A program made the translations under genes and the position numbers. This document shows positions 1 to 6,401 of a stretch of 15,946 bases of DNA, in pieces. Position 1 is the first letter of the stretch; each line of letters starts with the position of its first letter. Source of the stretch: Actinomycetes bacterium (GTDB taxonomy: Bacteria > Actinomycetota > CADDZG01 > JAHWKV01); assembly GCA_029263035.1 (NCBI GenBank), contig JAJCYF010000159.1, forward strand, positions 1 through 15,946. The letters are read 5' to 3'. Below the pieces are notes generated by a model. It searched no databases. It was not told where the DNA came from and saw only the letters and a list, made by a program, of their open reading frames with translations.

Positions 1-13
1 ATTACTGGAAAGC

Positions 14-68
14 GCCCGTTTCTGGTAGCCGGTGCAAGGACATCTGTCGGAGGCCACCCAAAACGGGC
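14..68. other. Long imperfect hairpin at window start
   Basis: An 8-bp perfect stem (GCCCGTTT at 14-21 with AAACGGGC at 61-68) encloses a second stem (GGTAGCC at 24-30 with GGCCACC at 52-58, one A/C mismatch) and a short GAC/GTC inner pairing around 39-48. It could be the terminator of a gene left of the window, a structured leader, or an element end. No U-tract follows directly and I recognise no RNA family. Pairings are seen; the role is unknown. Confidence 0.4.
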
Positions 69-96
69 AGGCGGGTGCCTTCAGTGACATTTTGTC

Positions 97-125
97 TTGA
101 CGTTACGACCGCCAGGATTAACCAT
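97..125 (+). promoter_or_regulatory. Weak candidate promoter for the 158-610 gene
   Basis: TTGACG at 97-102 is a close match to a -35 box. Sixteen bases later TAACCA (119-124) is only a poor -10. The location, about 30 nt before a ribosome binding site, is sensible, but the -10 is weak and the call is tentative. Confidence 0.25.
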
Positions 126-157
126 CACTTCGAGAACTAAGCCGAGGAGCTCGACTC

Positions 158-610
158 TTGCATGGTCCACGCAACGTTTTACTCATGGGTGCTCTCACGA
201 CGATCCTGGCTTTAAACGCCCTATGGACACTCTTTTCGCACATGGACAATCACGTCGGGTCCGCCTCCCCGTTTCCTACGCCCGACGAGGGGCCATCGAC
301 GAGCACGTTCAACGTCCTCAGAGTGGTCGGCGAGGGCGAACCCACGCCTGAGGTGGGAGACATAATCGTGTTGCCACCCGGGGTCGACACAGACGAAGAG
401 AAGCTCGCCTACCTCCAATCGCTCGGCAACACCACGCCGTCGCCGTCCCCAACTCCCTCGCAATGGCCCGCTGCCGCACTGCCTCCCGGACACATCCCGG
501 TTGAGGAGTACCTCGAGAGCCGAGGAATCGATCCCGAGGATTTCGTCCGGGAGCTTCACAAGGGCGAAGAGTCTGTCCAGGCGATGATCGAAAGGCTGGC
601 CACCAAGTAG
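158..610 (+). CDS. Small membrane-anchored or secreted protein of unknown function
   Basis: 150 aa. The start is TTG at 158, chosen because GAGGAG lies at 144-149 with an 8-nt spacer; the first in-frame ATG (185) has no ribosome binding site. Residues ~6-27 (VLLMGALTTILALNALWTLF) form one hydrophobic helix, either a signal anchor or an uncleaved signal peptide, which would put the rest outside the membrane. A Pro/Thr/Ser-rich, acidic low-complexity middle follows (~35-110, including a run of Ser-Pro and Thr-Pro steps), then a compact charged C-terminal segment (~112-150) beginning HIPVEEYLESRGIDPEDFV that looks helical and may be a small binding module. I do not recognise the family. The gene stands alone and ends just before the terminator it shares with lon. 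The opposite-strand frame here has no such start signal or domain logic. Confidence 0.6.
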   Translation: MHGPRNVLLMGALTTILALNALWTLFSHMDNHVGSASPFPTPDEGPSTSTFNVLRVVGEGEPTPEVGDIIVLPPGVDTDEEKLAYLQSLGNTTPSPSPTPSQWPAAALPPGHIPVEEYLESRGIDPEDFVRELHKGEESVQAMIERLATK

Positions 611-623
611 CCCGGACACAAAA

Positions 624-654
624 ATCCCCACCGGGTCCCAGTCCCGGTGGGGAT
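624..654. terminator. Bidirectional intrinsic terminator between the 158-610 gene and lon
   Basis: A perfect 12-bp stem (ATCCCCACCGGG at 624-635 with CCCGGTGGGGAT at 643-654) has a 7-nt loop. Read on the minus strand, the stem runs into TTTTTGTG, a usable U-tract for lon transcripts, 17 nt after the lon stop codon. On the plus strand the tail is less U-rich, so termination of the 158-610 gene may be weaker. Confidence 0.85.
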
Positions 655-670
655 CGTTGCTGCTACTTGT

Positions 671-3028
671 TTACGCTGCTTCGGTAGCCAGCGATTCCTT
701 CGGCTCCAGGGCGATATCCAGGACCTCGTCGATCCTCTTCGCCAGGTGGACGTTCAGCTCCTTCAGGACGCTCTCGGGCACGTCGTCCAGGTCGGCCTCG
801 TTGCGGTAGGGAAGGATCACGTCCTTCATTCCCGCCCGGTGGGCTGCCAGCAGCTTCTGCTTCACACCGCCGATCGGCAGCACGTTGCCCTGAAGCGTCA
901 CCTCGCAGGTCATCGCCACCGTCTCTTTGACCGGGCGTCCGGTGAGCAGGCTCACCAGTGCCGTGGTCATCGCAGTTCCGGCAGACGGACCGTCCTTCGG
1001 CACCGCACCTGCAGGAACGTGCAGGTGGAAGCTGCGGTTCTCGAACGTCCCGGGGATGCCCAGCTGCTCGGCGTGGCTTCGCACGTAGGAGAGGGCGATC
1101 TGCGCCGACTCCTTCATCACGTCGCCCAGCTGACCGGTCAGGGACAGGCCCGGCTTGCCCTCCATCTCGGTAGCCTCGATGAACAGGACGTCTCCGCCGT
1201 GTCCGGTGACCGCCAGCCCGGTGGAAACCCCCGGAACTCCGGTCCGCTCGGCCGCCTCGAAGTGGAACTTGATGCGTCCCAGGTAGTCCTTCAACTGGTC
1301 GGCGTCGATCTCCAGGGGCGTTTGCACCGACCCGGCAGCGATCCTCGTGGCCGCCTTGCGGAGGACCTTTCCGATCTCCCGCTCCAGGCTTCGCACGCCG
1401 GCCTCCCGGGTGTAGTCGCCGATGATCTTCAGCAGGGCTGCGTCGGTCAGGGTGACCTCACCGTCGTTCAGGCCGTTGCGCTCGATCTGGCGCCGCATCA
1501 GGTGGTGCTTGGCGATACCCAGCTTCTCCTGCTCGGTGTAGCCGTCCAGCCGGACGATCTCCATCCGGTCCAGGAGCGGTCCGGGGATGGTCTCCGACAC
1601 GTTGGCGGTCGGGATGAACAGCACCTCTGACAGGTCCAGGTCGACATCCAGGTAGTGGTCCCGGAACGAGTGGTTCTGAGCCGGGTCCAGCACCTCGAGC
1701 AGAGCGGACGACGGGTCGCCCCTCCAGTCGGCGCCGACCTTGTCGATCTCGTCGAACATGATCACCGGGTTCTTGGTGCCGGCCTCCTTCAGCGCCCGGA
1801 CGATGCGGCCCGGCAGTGCGCCGACGTAGGTGCGCCGGTGACCGCGGATCTCCGCCTCGTCGTGGATTCCTCCCAGAGACACCCGGGCGAACTTACGGCC
1901 CATCGCCTTGGCGACCGACTCGCCGAGAGAGGTCTTACCCACTCCCGGAGGACCGACCAGGGTGATGATTGCACCCAGGCCGCGGCCCTGAACCGCCCCC
2001 ATGCCCCGCTCGTCACGAAGCTTCTTGACCGCTAGGAACTCGATGATCCGGTCCTTGACGTCCTCCAGACCGGTGTGGTCTGCGTCCAGGACGGCACGAG
2101 CCTCGTCGATGTTGAAGGTGTCGTCGGAACGGGTGTCCCAGGGCAGGTCGCTCATCCAGTCCAGGTAGTTGCGGATGTAACCCTGCTCGGGGTTCTGGGC
2201 GCTGGTGCGCTCCAGACGGTCCAGCTCCTTGTTGACCTCCTTGCGGACGTCGTCGGGCATGTTTATCTTGGAGAACTTCTCCCGGTACTCGGCGACCACG
2301 TCGTCGCCCTCCTCGCCCAGCTCCTTGCGGATGGCTTCCATCTGCTGGCGCAGCAGGAACTCACGCTGGGTCTTCTCCATGCCCTCGGCCACATCCTTGT
2401 GGATCTTGTCCTTGAGGGAGAAGTCGGCCAGGGTCTCACGGTTCCAGACCAGCAGCTTCTCCAGCCTCTCCTTGACGTCGACCGTCTCCAGGGTCTGCTT
2501 CTTCTGGTCGAAGGTCAGGTAGGGAGAGTAACCGGAGGTGTCGGCCAGGTGGCCGGGGTTGGTGATCCCGCGCAGGAACCGGGCGACGCCGCGCTCACCG
2601 CGCATCTCCAGGATGTTCTCGACCAGGGCCCGGTACTCCTTGGCCAGGCCGTGAACCTCCTGCGGGTAGATGTTGGGGTCCTCGGCGGTCTGGGCCTCAA
2701 CCCAGGTCGCGTTGCCGCCGTCACCGGCAACGCCGGTTCCGACCACCGCGCGGTACAGGCCCCGAACGATGTAGACCTCTTCCCCGCCGGCGGTCGTCGC
2801 GCCCTGCGGGTTGTCCTCCAACTTACCGACGGTGCCGATGCGGGCGTACTGCCCCTCGACCCGCGGCACGAGCAGGACCATTCCGTCCGCCCGGCGGGCA
2901 GCGGCGATAGCTTCGAAGCTTTCGTCGCTGCTGTCGGCGTCGACCGAGATGGTCACCACCATGTGAGGCAGGATCACGCCTTCCTTCAGTGGAAGAAGAG
3001 GCAGAGTTTGCGTCTTGGTTTCAGTCAT
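671..3028 (-). CDS. lon: ATP-dependent Lon protease (LonA type)
   Basis: 785 aa, the usual length for LonA. Lon is a cytosolic homo-hexamer that unfolds and degrades misfolded and short-lived regulatory proteins using ATP. Domain order: LON N-terminal substrate-binding domain (~8-200), a helical linker (~200-290), the AAA+ module with Walker A GPPGVGKT (359-366) and Walker B VIMFDEID (422-429), then the serine protease domain with the catalytic dyad Ser682 in KDGPSAGT and Lys723 in PIGGVK. The dyad residues sit almost exactly where they do in E. coli Lon (679 and 722), so the enzyme looks intact. The ATG start is supported by GAGAGG with a 7-nt spacer. The gene is monocistronic: its own promoter lies upstream, a strong terminator downstream, and a small membrane protein gene diverges from it. 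The operator-like sequence upstream suggests heat or protein-damage control. Confidence 0.98.
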   Translation of the reverse strand: MTETKTQTLPLLPLKEGVILPHMVVTISVDADSSDESFEAIAAARRADGMVLLVPRVEGQYARIGTVGKLEDNPQGATTAGGEEVYIVRGLYRAVVGTGVAGDGGNATWVEAQTAEDPNIYPQEVHGLAKEYRALVENILEMRGERGVARFLRGITNPGHLADTSGYSPYLTFDQKKQTLETVDVKERLEKLLVWNRETLADFSLKDKIHKDVAEGMEKTQREFLLRQQMEAIRKELGEEGDDVVAEYREKFSKINMPDDVRKEVNKELDRLERTSAQNPEQGYIRNYLDWMSDLPWDTRSDDTFNIDEARAVLDADHTGLEDVKDRIIEFLAVKKLRDERGMGAVQGRGLGAIITLVGPPGVGKTSLGESVAKAMGRKFARVSLGGIHDEAEIRGHRRTYVGALPGRIVRALKEAGTKNPVIMFDEIDKVGADWRGDPSSALLEVLDPAQNHSFRDHYLDVDLDLSEVLFIPTANVSETIPGPLLDRMEIVRLDGYTEQEKLGIAKHHLMRRQIERNGLNDGEVTLTDAALLKIIGDYTREAGVRSLEREIGKVLRKAATRIAAGSVQTPLEIDADQLKDYLGRIKFHFEAAERTGVPGVSTGLAVTGHGGDVLFIEATEMEGKPGLSLTGQLGDVMKESAQIALSYVRSHAEQLGIPGTFENRSFHLHVPAGAVPKDGPSAGTAMTTALVSLLTGRPVKETVAMTCEVTLQGNVLPIGGVKQKLLAAHRAGMKDVILPYRNEADLDDVPESVLKELNVHLAKRIDEVLDIALEPKESLATEAA

Positions 3029-3069
3029 CGGGGTTCCTCTCTTGATTTCCTAAGAGGTAAAACGTTGCT

Positions 3070-3106
3070 GTTGCAACTATATTCCCCGATGGTTGCATTT
3101 ACAACC
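3070..3106 (-). promoter_or_regulatory. GTTGC-containing dyads overlapping the lon core promoter
   Basis: GTTGCAAC at 3070-3077 is a perfect 8-bp palindrome overlapping the end of the -10 box. GGTTGCATTTACAACC at 3091-3106 is a near-perfect dyad (GGTTG / CAACC arms) covering the -35 box. A further GTTGC lies at 3064. The related sequence of both dyads and their placement on the core promoter fit a repressor-type site. No regulator is identifiable from the motif. Confidence 0.35.
3076..3104 (-). promoter_or_regulatory. lon promoter (-35 and -10)
   Basis: On the minus strand TTGTAA (3104-3099) is followed after exactly 17 nt by TATAGT (3081-3076). Both are close to the vegetative sigma consensus. 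This would give a leader of about 40 nt before the lon ATG, enough for the ribosome binding site seen there. Confidence 0.7.
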
Positions 3107-3110
3107 AAAA

Positions 3111-3131
3111 CTTGAGTCTGTCCGCATCAAT
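3111..3131. promoter_or_regulatory. Partial HAIR-type (HspR) operator upstream of lon
   Basis: On the plus strand CTTGAGT (3111-3117) is a perfect half-site of the HspR operator HAIR (CTTGAGT-N7-ACTCAAG). After exactly 7 nt the other arm reads CATCAAT (3125-3131), 4 of 7 matches, giving 11 of 14 overall. It sits 6 bp upstream of the lon -35 box. HspR control of lon is known in actinomycetes; applying it here is inference because one arm is degenerate. Confidence 0.4.
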
Positions 3132-3167
3132 GTTACAGAATTACAACATGATCGAACAACGCCGGCT

Positions 3168-3183
3168 CGCCTGCACGCAGGCG
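3168..3183. repeat. Short dyad in the leader of the 3206-3589 gene
   Basis: CGCCTGC (3168-3174) and GCAGGCG (3177-3183) are perfect inverted arms around AC. The dyad ends 11 nt before the AAAGGAG ribosome binding site of the downstream gene, so it could be an operator or a leader hairpin. The 2-nt loop makes a simple RNA hairpin tight unless the innermost pair opens. Confidence 0.3.
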
Positions 3184-3205
3184 TGCCCCGACCAAAAGGA
3201 GCCCC

Positions 3206-3589
3206 TTGCCGAACCTACCGTCAAAGCCCACAGCCGTTGGTGCGATGTCGCCGTGGACAAAGTTCCAGGCGGCAGGTTGTCTGTTGATACTGGTCGCCTC
3301 TCTGCCGGCTCTCAGAGCGGGCATTGACCCGATGGCATACCAGGTGGCAGCGCTCGTGCTCAGTCCCATCCTGATCGGACTGGGCCTGCTCTGGTTCTTC
3401 CCCCGCACCGGCACGGTGTGGCTCGGGGTGGCCGGCCTGGTCCTGGCCATCCTTCTCGCCGGCTCGCCTGCCCTGCTGGAGACTCAGGCACCCGCCGAAT
3501 TGCTTGCGGCGTGGGCCGCCTTGCTGGGGGCCCTGGTGGTGGCCGGCTCGGCGGTCCCGGCGATGCGAGCGCTGGGCCGGCACAGGTAG
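3206..3589 (+). CDS. Small polytopic membrane protein of unknown function
   Basis: 127 aa from a TTG start at 3206, which has AAAGGAG at 3195-3201 with a short 4-nt spacer. An in-frame ATG at 3245 (114 aa) is the alternative, but it lacks a ribosome binding site. The protein is almost entirely hydrophobic, with about four helices (approximate residues 18-35, 45-64, 70-87 and 96-118), short polar turns and a basic C-terminal tail (ALGRHR) that would favour a cytosolic end. There is no soluble domain and no catalytic motif. It diverges from lon and shares its 177-bp control region, so the HAIR-like site could also affect it. I do not recognise the family. Overlapping opposite-strand frames have Arg/Gln/His-rich compositions typical of shadow frames. 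Confidence 0.6.
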   Translation: MPNLPSKPTAVGAMSPWTKFQAAGCLLILVASLPALRAGIDPMAYQVAALVLSPILIGLGLLWFFPRTGTVWLGVAGLVLAILLAGSPALLETQAPAELLAAWAALLGALVVAGSAVPAMRALGRHR

Positions 3590-3610
3590 GCCCAAAAGCG
3601 GCTTCTTGGC

Positions 3611-4375
3611 TCAGTGCTGCATGGTCTCCGGGAAGAGGATGGTTATTCCGATCCACACGATCTGACCCACCACCCAGGCAACCGCCCACCCAACTGCCCG
3701 CCGTGAGGGCGGCGGGCCGTCGCGCAGCACGTTGATGCCGAGCGGAACCAAGGCCACGCAGAGCCCCAGTATCAGGAAGGTGGATTCGGTCCTGGTCCCT
3801 TTCAGAGTGCCGAGCGGTAGGAAGAACATGGAGGCCAGCGCAGCCGAGCGAATCCATCCCAGTATTCCGGCTCGGTAGGCGCCGACTGCGAGCAGCACCC
3901 AGCCGATCATCATCATTCCGTTGACGTACCGGACCACATGGAAGACCTGGTACGAGTCGCTTACCGCCTTGGTGGCTGCCTCCAGGCTTTGAACATCGAC
4001 AAGCTGAAATGCCAAATGGTCTATGCCGCCGTGGAAAACACGGCCCATCAGTCCAATGATCGTGAACATGCCCGCCCAGCCGGCGAGAACGGGATGTTGC
4101 ACGCCAATGAGCCTTGCCAGGGTGATGATCCCGGGCCACAGGGTCAGGCACCCCAGCACGAAGCAACTGTAGGCAGCGGTGATGAGTCCGGGGTGTGCGG
4201 CGTAGGCGGCGAGCTGCGCGTCGTAGAAGAAGTGAAACCGGATTCGTAGCAGAGCTGCCGCCAGAAAAAGCAGCGGTCCGACTATCAACGAGATTCCCCC
4301 GATCCAGCGTCCGGGGAACCAATACGTCTCATCCCCGGTTGCGCGGCGTGGGCCTTCAATCGCTTGTTGATTCAC
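3611..4375 (-). CDS. Polytopic membrane protein of unknown function (about 7 helices)
   Basis: 254 aa from a GTG start at 4375. There is no ribosome binding site, but a strong -35/-10 pair places transcription start at or next to the GTG, so the mRNA is probably leaderless. After a polar N-terminus (~1-22) there are about seven hydrophobic helices (roughly 24-44, 58-82, 92-115, 145-165, 172-190, 198-218, 228-248). Conserved-looking polar positions inside or next to the membrane include the HGGIDH and FHVVRYVNG segments between helices 3 and 4, which could line a site. No family is recognised with confidence; the overall pattern recalls small uncharacterised DUF-type integral membrane proteins of Actinobacteria. 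It converges on the 3206-3589 gene with a 21-bp gap, and its 5' end is divergent from the sucrase/ferredoxin-like gene. Confidence 0.75.
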   Translation of the reverse strand: MNQQAIEGPRRATGDETYWFPGRWIGGISLIVGPLLFLAAALLRIRFHFFYDAQLAAYAAHPGLITAAYSCFVLGCLTLWPGIITLARLIGVQHPVLAGWAGMFTIIGLMGRVFHGGIDHLAFQLVDVQSLEAATKAVSDSYQVFHVVRYVNGMMMIGWVLLAVGAYRAGILGWIRSAALASMFFLPLGTLKGTRTESTFLILGLCVALVPLGINVLRDGPPPSRRAVGWAVAWVVGQIVWIGITILFPETMQH

Positions 4376-4381
4376 TCGGCT

Positions 4382-4410
4382 AAGGTACGTGGCGCCGAAC
4401 GAGACATCAA
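4382..4410 (-). promoter_or_regulatory. Promoter of the 3611-4375 gene (leaderless type)
   Basis: On the minus strand TTGATG (4410-4405), a 17-nt spacer and TACCTT (4387-4382) are followed by 6 nt and then the GTG start codon at 4375. Transcription would begin at or within a base of the G of GTG. The absence of a Shine-Dalgarno sequence fits this. Confidence 0.65.
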
Positions 4411-4448
4411 CCCGTTCCGCTCTTTCGCGCTAGGGAAGGCTCAGGGCA

Positions 4449-4454
4449 GATAAT
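4449..4454 (+). promoter_or_regulatory. -10 box of the 4461-5405 gene (leaderless type)
   Basis: GATAAT (5 of 6 to TATAAT) ends 6 nt before the ATG at 4461. No good -35 is seen at 16-18 nt; TTCGCG at 4424 is too far and weak. The ATG lacks a nearby ribosome binding site, so a leaderless mRNA is likely. Confidence 0.5.
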
Positions 4455-4460
4455 GCCCTT

Positions 4461-5405
4461 ATGGAACCTGAACATCCAAAGCAAAGATGCTCCGCAATCG
4501 CACGGGAACTGGCCGAACCCCTTTACGCCACCGCCCCCAACTCCCAGGCCTGGGTCCTGCTTGAGCAACCCGGCGCCTGGGGTCCCGATGCCCTTTCCGA
4601 AAGCTCCATCGACCCCGAGGTGGGCGCCGAGATAACCCGGCTCTCCAAGGCCAACGATTTTAGGATCATGCTCATCCGCCGCAGCGCCGGACGCAGCTCT
4701 AACAACAGCCAGGGCTGCTATCTGGCTCGAGCCGCTCAGGGCGAAACCTGGATGGAACGCCTGGAGCTTCCCGGCACCGTCAACCTGCTGGACATCGATT
4801 TCGAGGTCCTCAAGAGCGCAACCGCGCCCGGCCTGGGGGAACCGGCTGATCCCCTCTGGGCGGTCTGCACCCACGGACGGAGGGACCCATGCTGCGCGGA
4901 GCACGGCCGCAAGGTCATCCGAATTACCGCTGAGACCGGCGATGAGAGCTTCGTTCAGGGTCTGTGGGAGTCCTCTCACCAGGGCGGGCACCGTTTCGCT
5001 GCAAATCTGGCTCTATTCCCGCACGGGCTCTTCTACGGTCAGGTGGAGCCGGAGGACGCCCACACGATCGTCGAGGCGTACCGGGACGGCCGCCTGGTCC
5101 TGGATGGCTACCGCGGCCGGTCCGGATTCGATGCGGTGACGCAGGCCGCCGACTACCTGGTCCGCCGGCAGGACAGCTTCATCGGGATCGACGACCTGGT
5201 GCCCCAGGGGAAGATGGATCTGGGCGAAGGGCTCTACGGGGTGACCTTCGATGGTCCCAGCGGTCTGGTGAACATTCAGGTGCAGGTCAGCGAGGGGCCG
5301 ATGCGTCCGGAGAGCTGCAACAAGCCCAAGCTGACCCCGGTACGCCTCTACCGGCAGGTGGAGGTGGAGCCGGACATCGCCCCGGTGGGCTTCCCTACCG
5401 TTTGA
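4461..5405 (+). CDS. Sucrase/ferredoxin-like family protein, thioredoxin-like [2Fe-2S] ferredoxin
   Basis: 314 aa. The family fold is a thioredoxin-like ferredoxin domain; in yeast Apd1 the [2Fe-2S] cluster is held by two Cys and two His. The same arrangement is visible here: Cys136 and Cys145 in CTHGRRDPCC (spacing x8, with Cys144 adjacent) and His173/His177 in HQGGH (spacing x3). The N-terminal RCSAIARELAEPLYATAP segment (12-29) is the usual start of this family. The C-terminal ~100 residues are more variable and may be a separate small domain. It is a soluble, cytosolic, presumed electron carrier or redox sensor; the physiological partner is not known for bacterial members. ATG 4461 was chosen for the -10 box placed 6 nt upstream. 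The 3' end overlaps the convergent exonuclease gene by 11 bp. The divergent neighbour is a membrane protein of unknown role. Confidence 0.85.
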   Translation: MEPEHPKQRCSAIARELAEPLYATAPNSQAWVLLEQPGAWGPDALSESSIDPEVGAEITRLSKANDFRIMLIRRSAGRSSNNSQGCYLARAAQGETWMERLELPGTVNLLDIDFEVLKSATAPGLGEPADPLWAVCTHGRRDPCCAEHGRKVIRITAETGDESFVQGLWESSHQGGHRFAANLALFPHGLFYGQVEPEDAHTIVEAYRDGRLVLDGYRGRSGFDAVTQAADYLVRRQDSFIGIDDLVPQGKMDLGEGLYGVTFDGPSGLVNIQVQVSEGPMRPESCNKPKLTPVRLYRQVEVEPDIAPVGFPTV

Positions 5406-6306
5406 GGGCGGTCAGGAGCCGGTCGACCGGGTTCTTCAAGCCGTAACGCTCGGCCAGGTCCTGTAGCTCCGGCGATGAACCTCCGTCGGGACGGGTCATG
5501 TCGACGTCGCCTACCGGCGCCTCGTCGGAGATCAGCACCACCTGGGTGGCCCGGTCGACGTAGTCGAGGCCCTTGCGGACCTTGCCCAGAGCGCCGGCCC
5601 CGTCACCGGTCATCGCCGCCTCCACCACGTTGCTCAGCGTTTTGTACTTGCTGATGAGCGCCTGGGCGGTCTTCTCACCGATGCCGGGAACCCCGGGCAG
5701 CCCGTCGGAGGTGTCCCCCCGCAGGATGGCGTAGTCGCCGTAGGAGCGGCCCGGAATGCCGTACTTGCGTTCGATGTACCGCTCGTTGATCAAAGACAGC
5801 TCGGACACACCCCTCAGCGGATAAAGGATGACGATGTCGGGATCCCTCACCAGCTGAAACAGGTCCCGGTCCCCGGAGACGATCTCCACCCGGCCCGGGC
5901 ACCGGGGGATCAGGGCGCCGATCACATCCTCCGCCTCCCAGTCCGGGACTCCGGCGGTAGGCACCCTCGCCGCCTTGAGCACCTCGTAGATCACCGGTAT
6001 CTGGGCATCGAGCGCCGGTTGGGGAATTCCCACCCGGTGGGTCTTGTAGCTGGGCACGAGGTCAACCCGCCACTGCGGACGCCAGTCCTCATCGTCGGCG
6101 CAGACCAGAAGGTCGGGGTCGCGGTCCTGGACCAGCCGGGCCAGCATGTTGAGGAACCCGTAGGCGGCGTTGATCTGCATGCCGTCGGGGGCTTTGACCG
6201 AATCCGGTGTGGAAAAGAACGCCCGATAGATAAGGCTCGCCGCGTCTATCAGCAGAGCGCGCTTTGGCGCCGCAGGCGCTGAATTAGATAAGGGCGCCGC
6301 AGGCAT
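5395..6306 (-). CDS. Stand-alone 5'-3' exonuclease (PolA N-terminal domain/FEN family)
   Basis: 303 aa, the size of an isolated 5' nuclease domain with no polymerase attached. Such enzymes remove 5' flaps and RNA primers in replication and repair, using two metal ions held by carboxylates. Visible features: Asp21 in LLIDAASLIYRAFF, an acidic WEAED segment and SGDRDL at mid-protein, and RGDTSDGLPGVPGIGEKTAQ, which joins the metal site to the helix-three-turn-helix DNA-binding motif. Odd point: residues 1-14 (MPAAPLSNSAPAAP) are encoded wholly by a copy of a palindromic repeat, which also supplies the ATG. Family members usually begin just before the LLID strand, and no ATG, GTG or TTG exists between the repeat and that strand. 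The ribosome binding site is weak (GGA). It lies downstream of glpX on the same strand and overlaps the convergent 4461-5405 gene by 11 bp. Confidence 0.92.
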   Translation of the reverse strand: MPAAPLSNSAPAAPKRALLIDAASLIYRAFFSTPDSVKAPDGMQINAAYGFLNMLARLVQDRDPDLLVCADDEDWRPQWRVDLVPSYKTHRVGIPQPALDAQIPVIYEVLKAARVPTAGVPDWEAEDVIGALIPRCPGRVEIVSGDRDLFQLVRDPDIVILYPLRGVSELSLINERYIERKYGIPGRSYGDYAILRGDTSDGLPGVPGIGEKTAQALISKYKTLSNVVEAAMTGDGAGALGKVRKGLDYVDRATQVVLISDEAPVGDVDMTRPDGGSSPELQDLAERYGLKNPVDRLLTALKR

Positions 6307-6307
6307 C
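6266..6307. repeat. Palindromic repeat, copy 1 (encodes exonuclease N-terminus)
   Basis: A 42-bp unit, identical to copy 2 except at 6293 (G versus C). It has two GCGCCGCAGGC segments around an AT-rich core (GCTGAATTAGATAAG). The outer segment contains GCGCC-GCA-GGCGC, a 5-bp stem with a triloop. A tail ending in TGCGGGGGCGG (6336-6346) joins it to copy 2, making an ~80-bp period. The exonuclease ATG is at 6306-6304, inside the unit. Confidence 0.85.
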
Positions 6308-6386
6308 AGAATCCAGAATTGGGTTTACGGGGGTCTGCGGGGGCGGGCGCCGCAGGCGCTGAATTAGATAAGCGCGCCGCAGGCAT
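6306..6386 (-). CDS. Possible 26-aa leader peptide overlapping the exonuclease start
   Basis: Copy 2 of the repeat offers an ATG at 6386 equivalent to the exonuclease start in copy 1. Because the period is 80 bp, this frame differs and closes after 26 codons (MPAARLSNSAPAAPAPADPR and on) in TGATG, where the stop overlaps the exonuclease ATG by one base. That geometry would allow translational coupling. No ribosome binding site is evident, so translation is uncertain. Confidence 0.2.
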   Translation of the reverse strand: MPAARLSNSAPAAPAPADPRKPNSGF

Positions 6387-6387
6387 C
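6346..6387. repeat. Palindromic repeat, copy 2
   Basis: Same 42-bp unit as at 6266-6307 with one substitution (6373). The tail after it is a variant of the copy 1 tail and again contains TGCGGGGGCGG (6402-6412). It lies in the glpX-exonuclease spacer. Confidence 0.85.
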
Positions 6388-6401
6388 CAAATCCGGGGGT
6401 T

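Noticed and set aside
647..1630. Long open frame on the plus strand inside lon (327 aa)
   Set aside because: It lies fully opposite an intact Lon with correct catalytic residues; its His/Gln/Arg/Leu-rich composition is that of an antisense frame in GC-rich DNA.
2075..3115. Second long plus-strand frame opposite lon (346 aa)
   Set aside because: Antisense shadow of the lon N-terminal half, with no domain and no start signal.
3590..3610. Imperfect hairpin between the convergent genes at 3589 and 3611
   Set aside because: GCCCAAAAG and CTTCTTGGC pair at only 7 of 9 positions and there is no U-tract on either strand; too weak to call a terminator.
3360..4322. Minus-strand frame of 320 aa overlapping two membrane protein genes
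   Set aside because: Composition is Arg/Pro/Ser-rich with no hydrophobic segments. The frames at 3611-4375 and 3206-3589 give clean membrane proteins with promoter or ribosome binding site.
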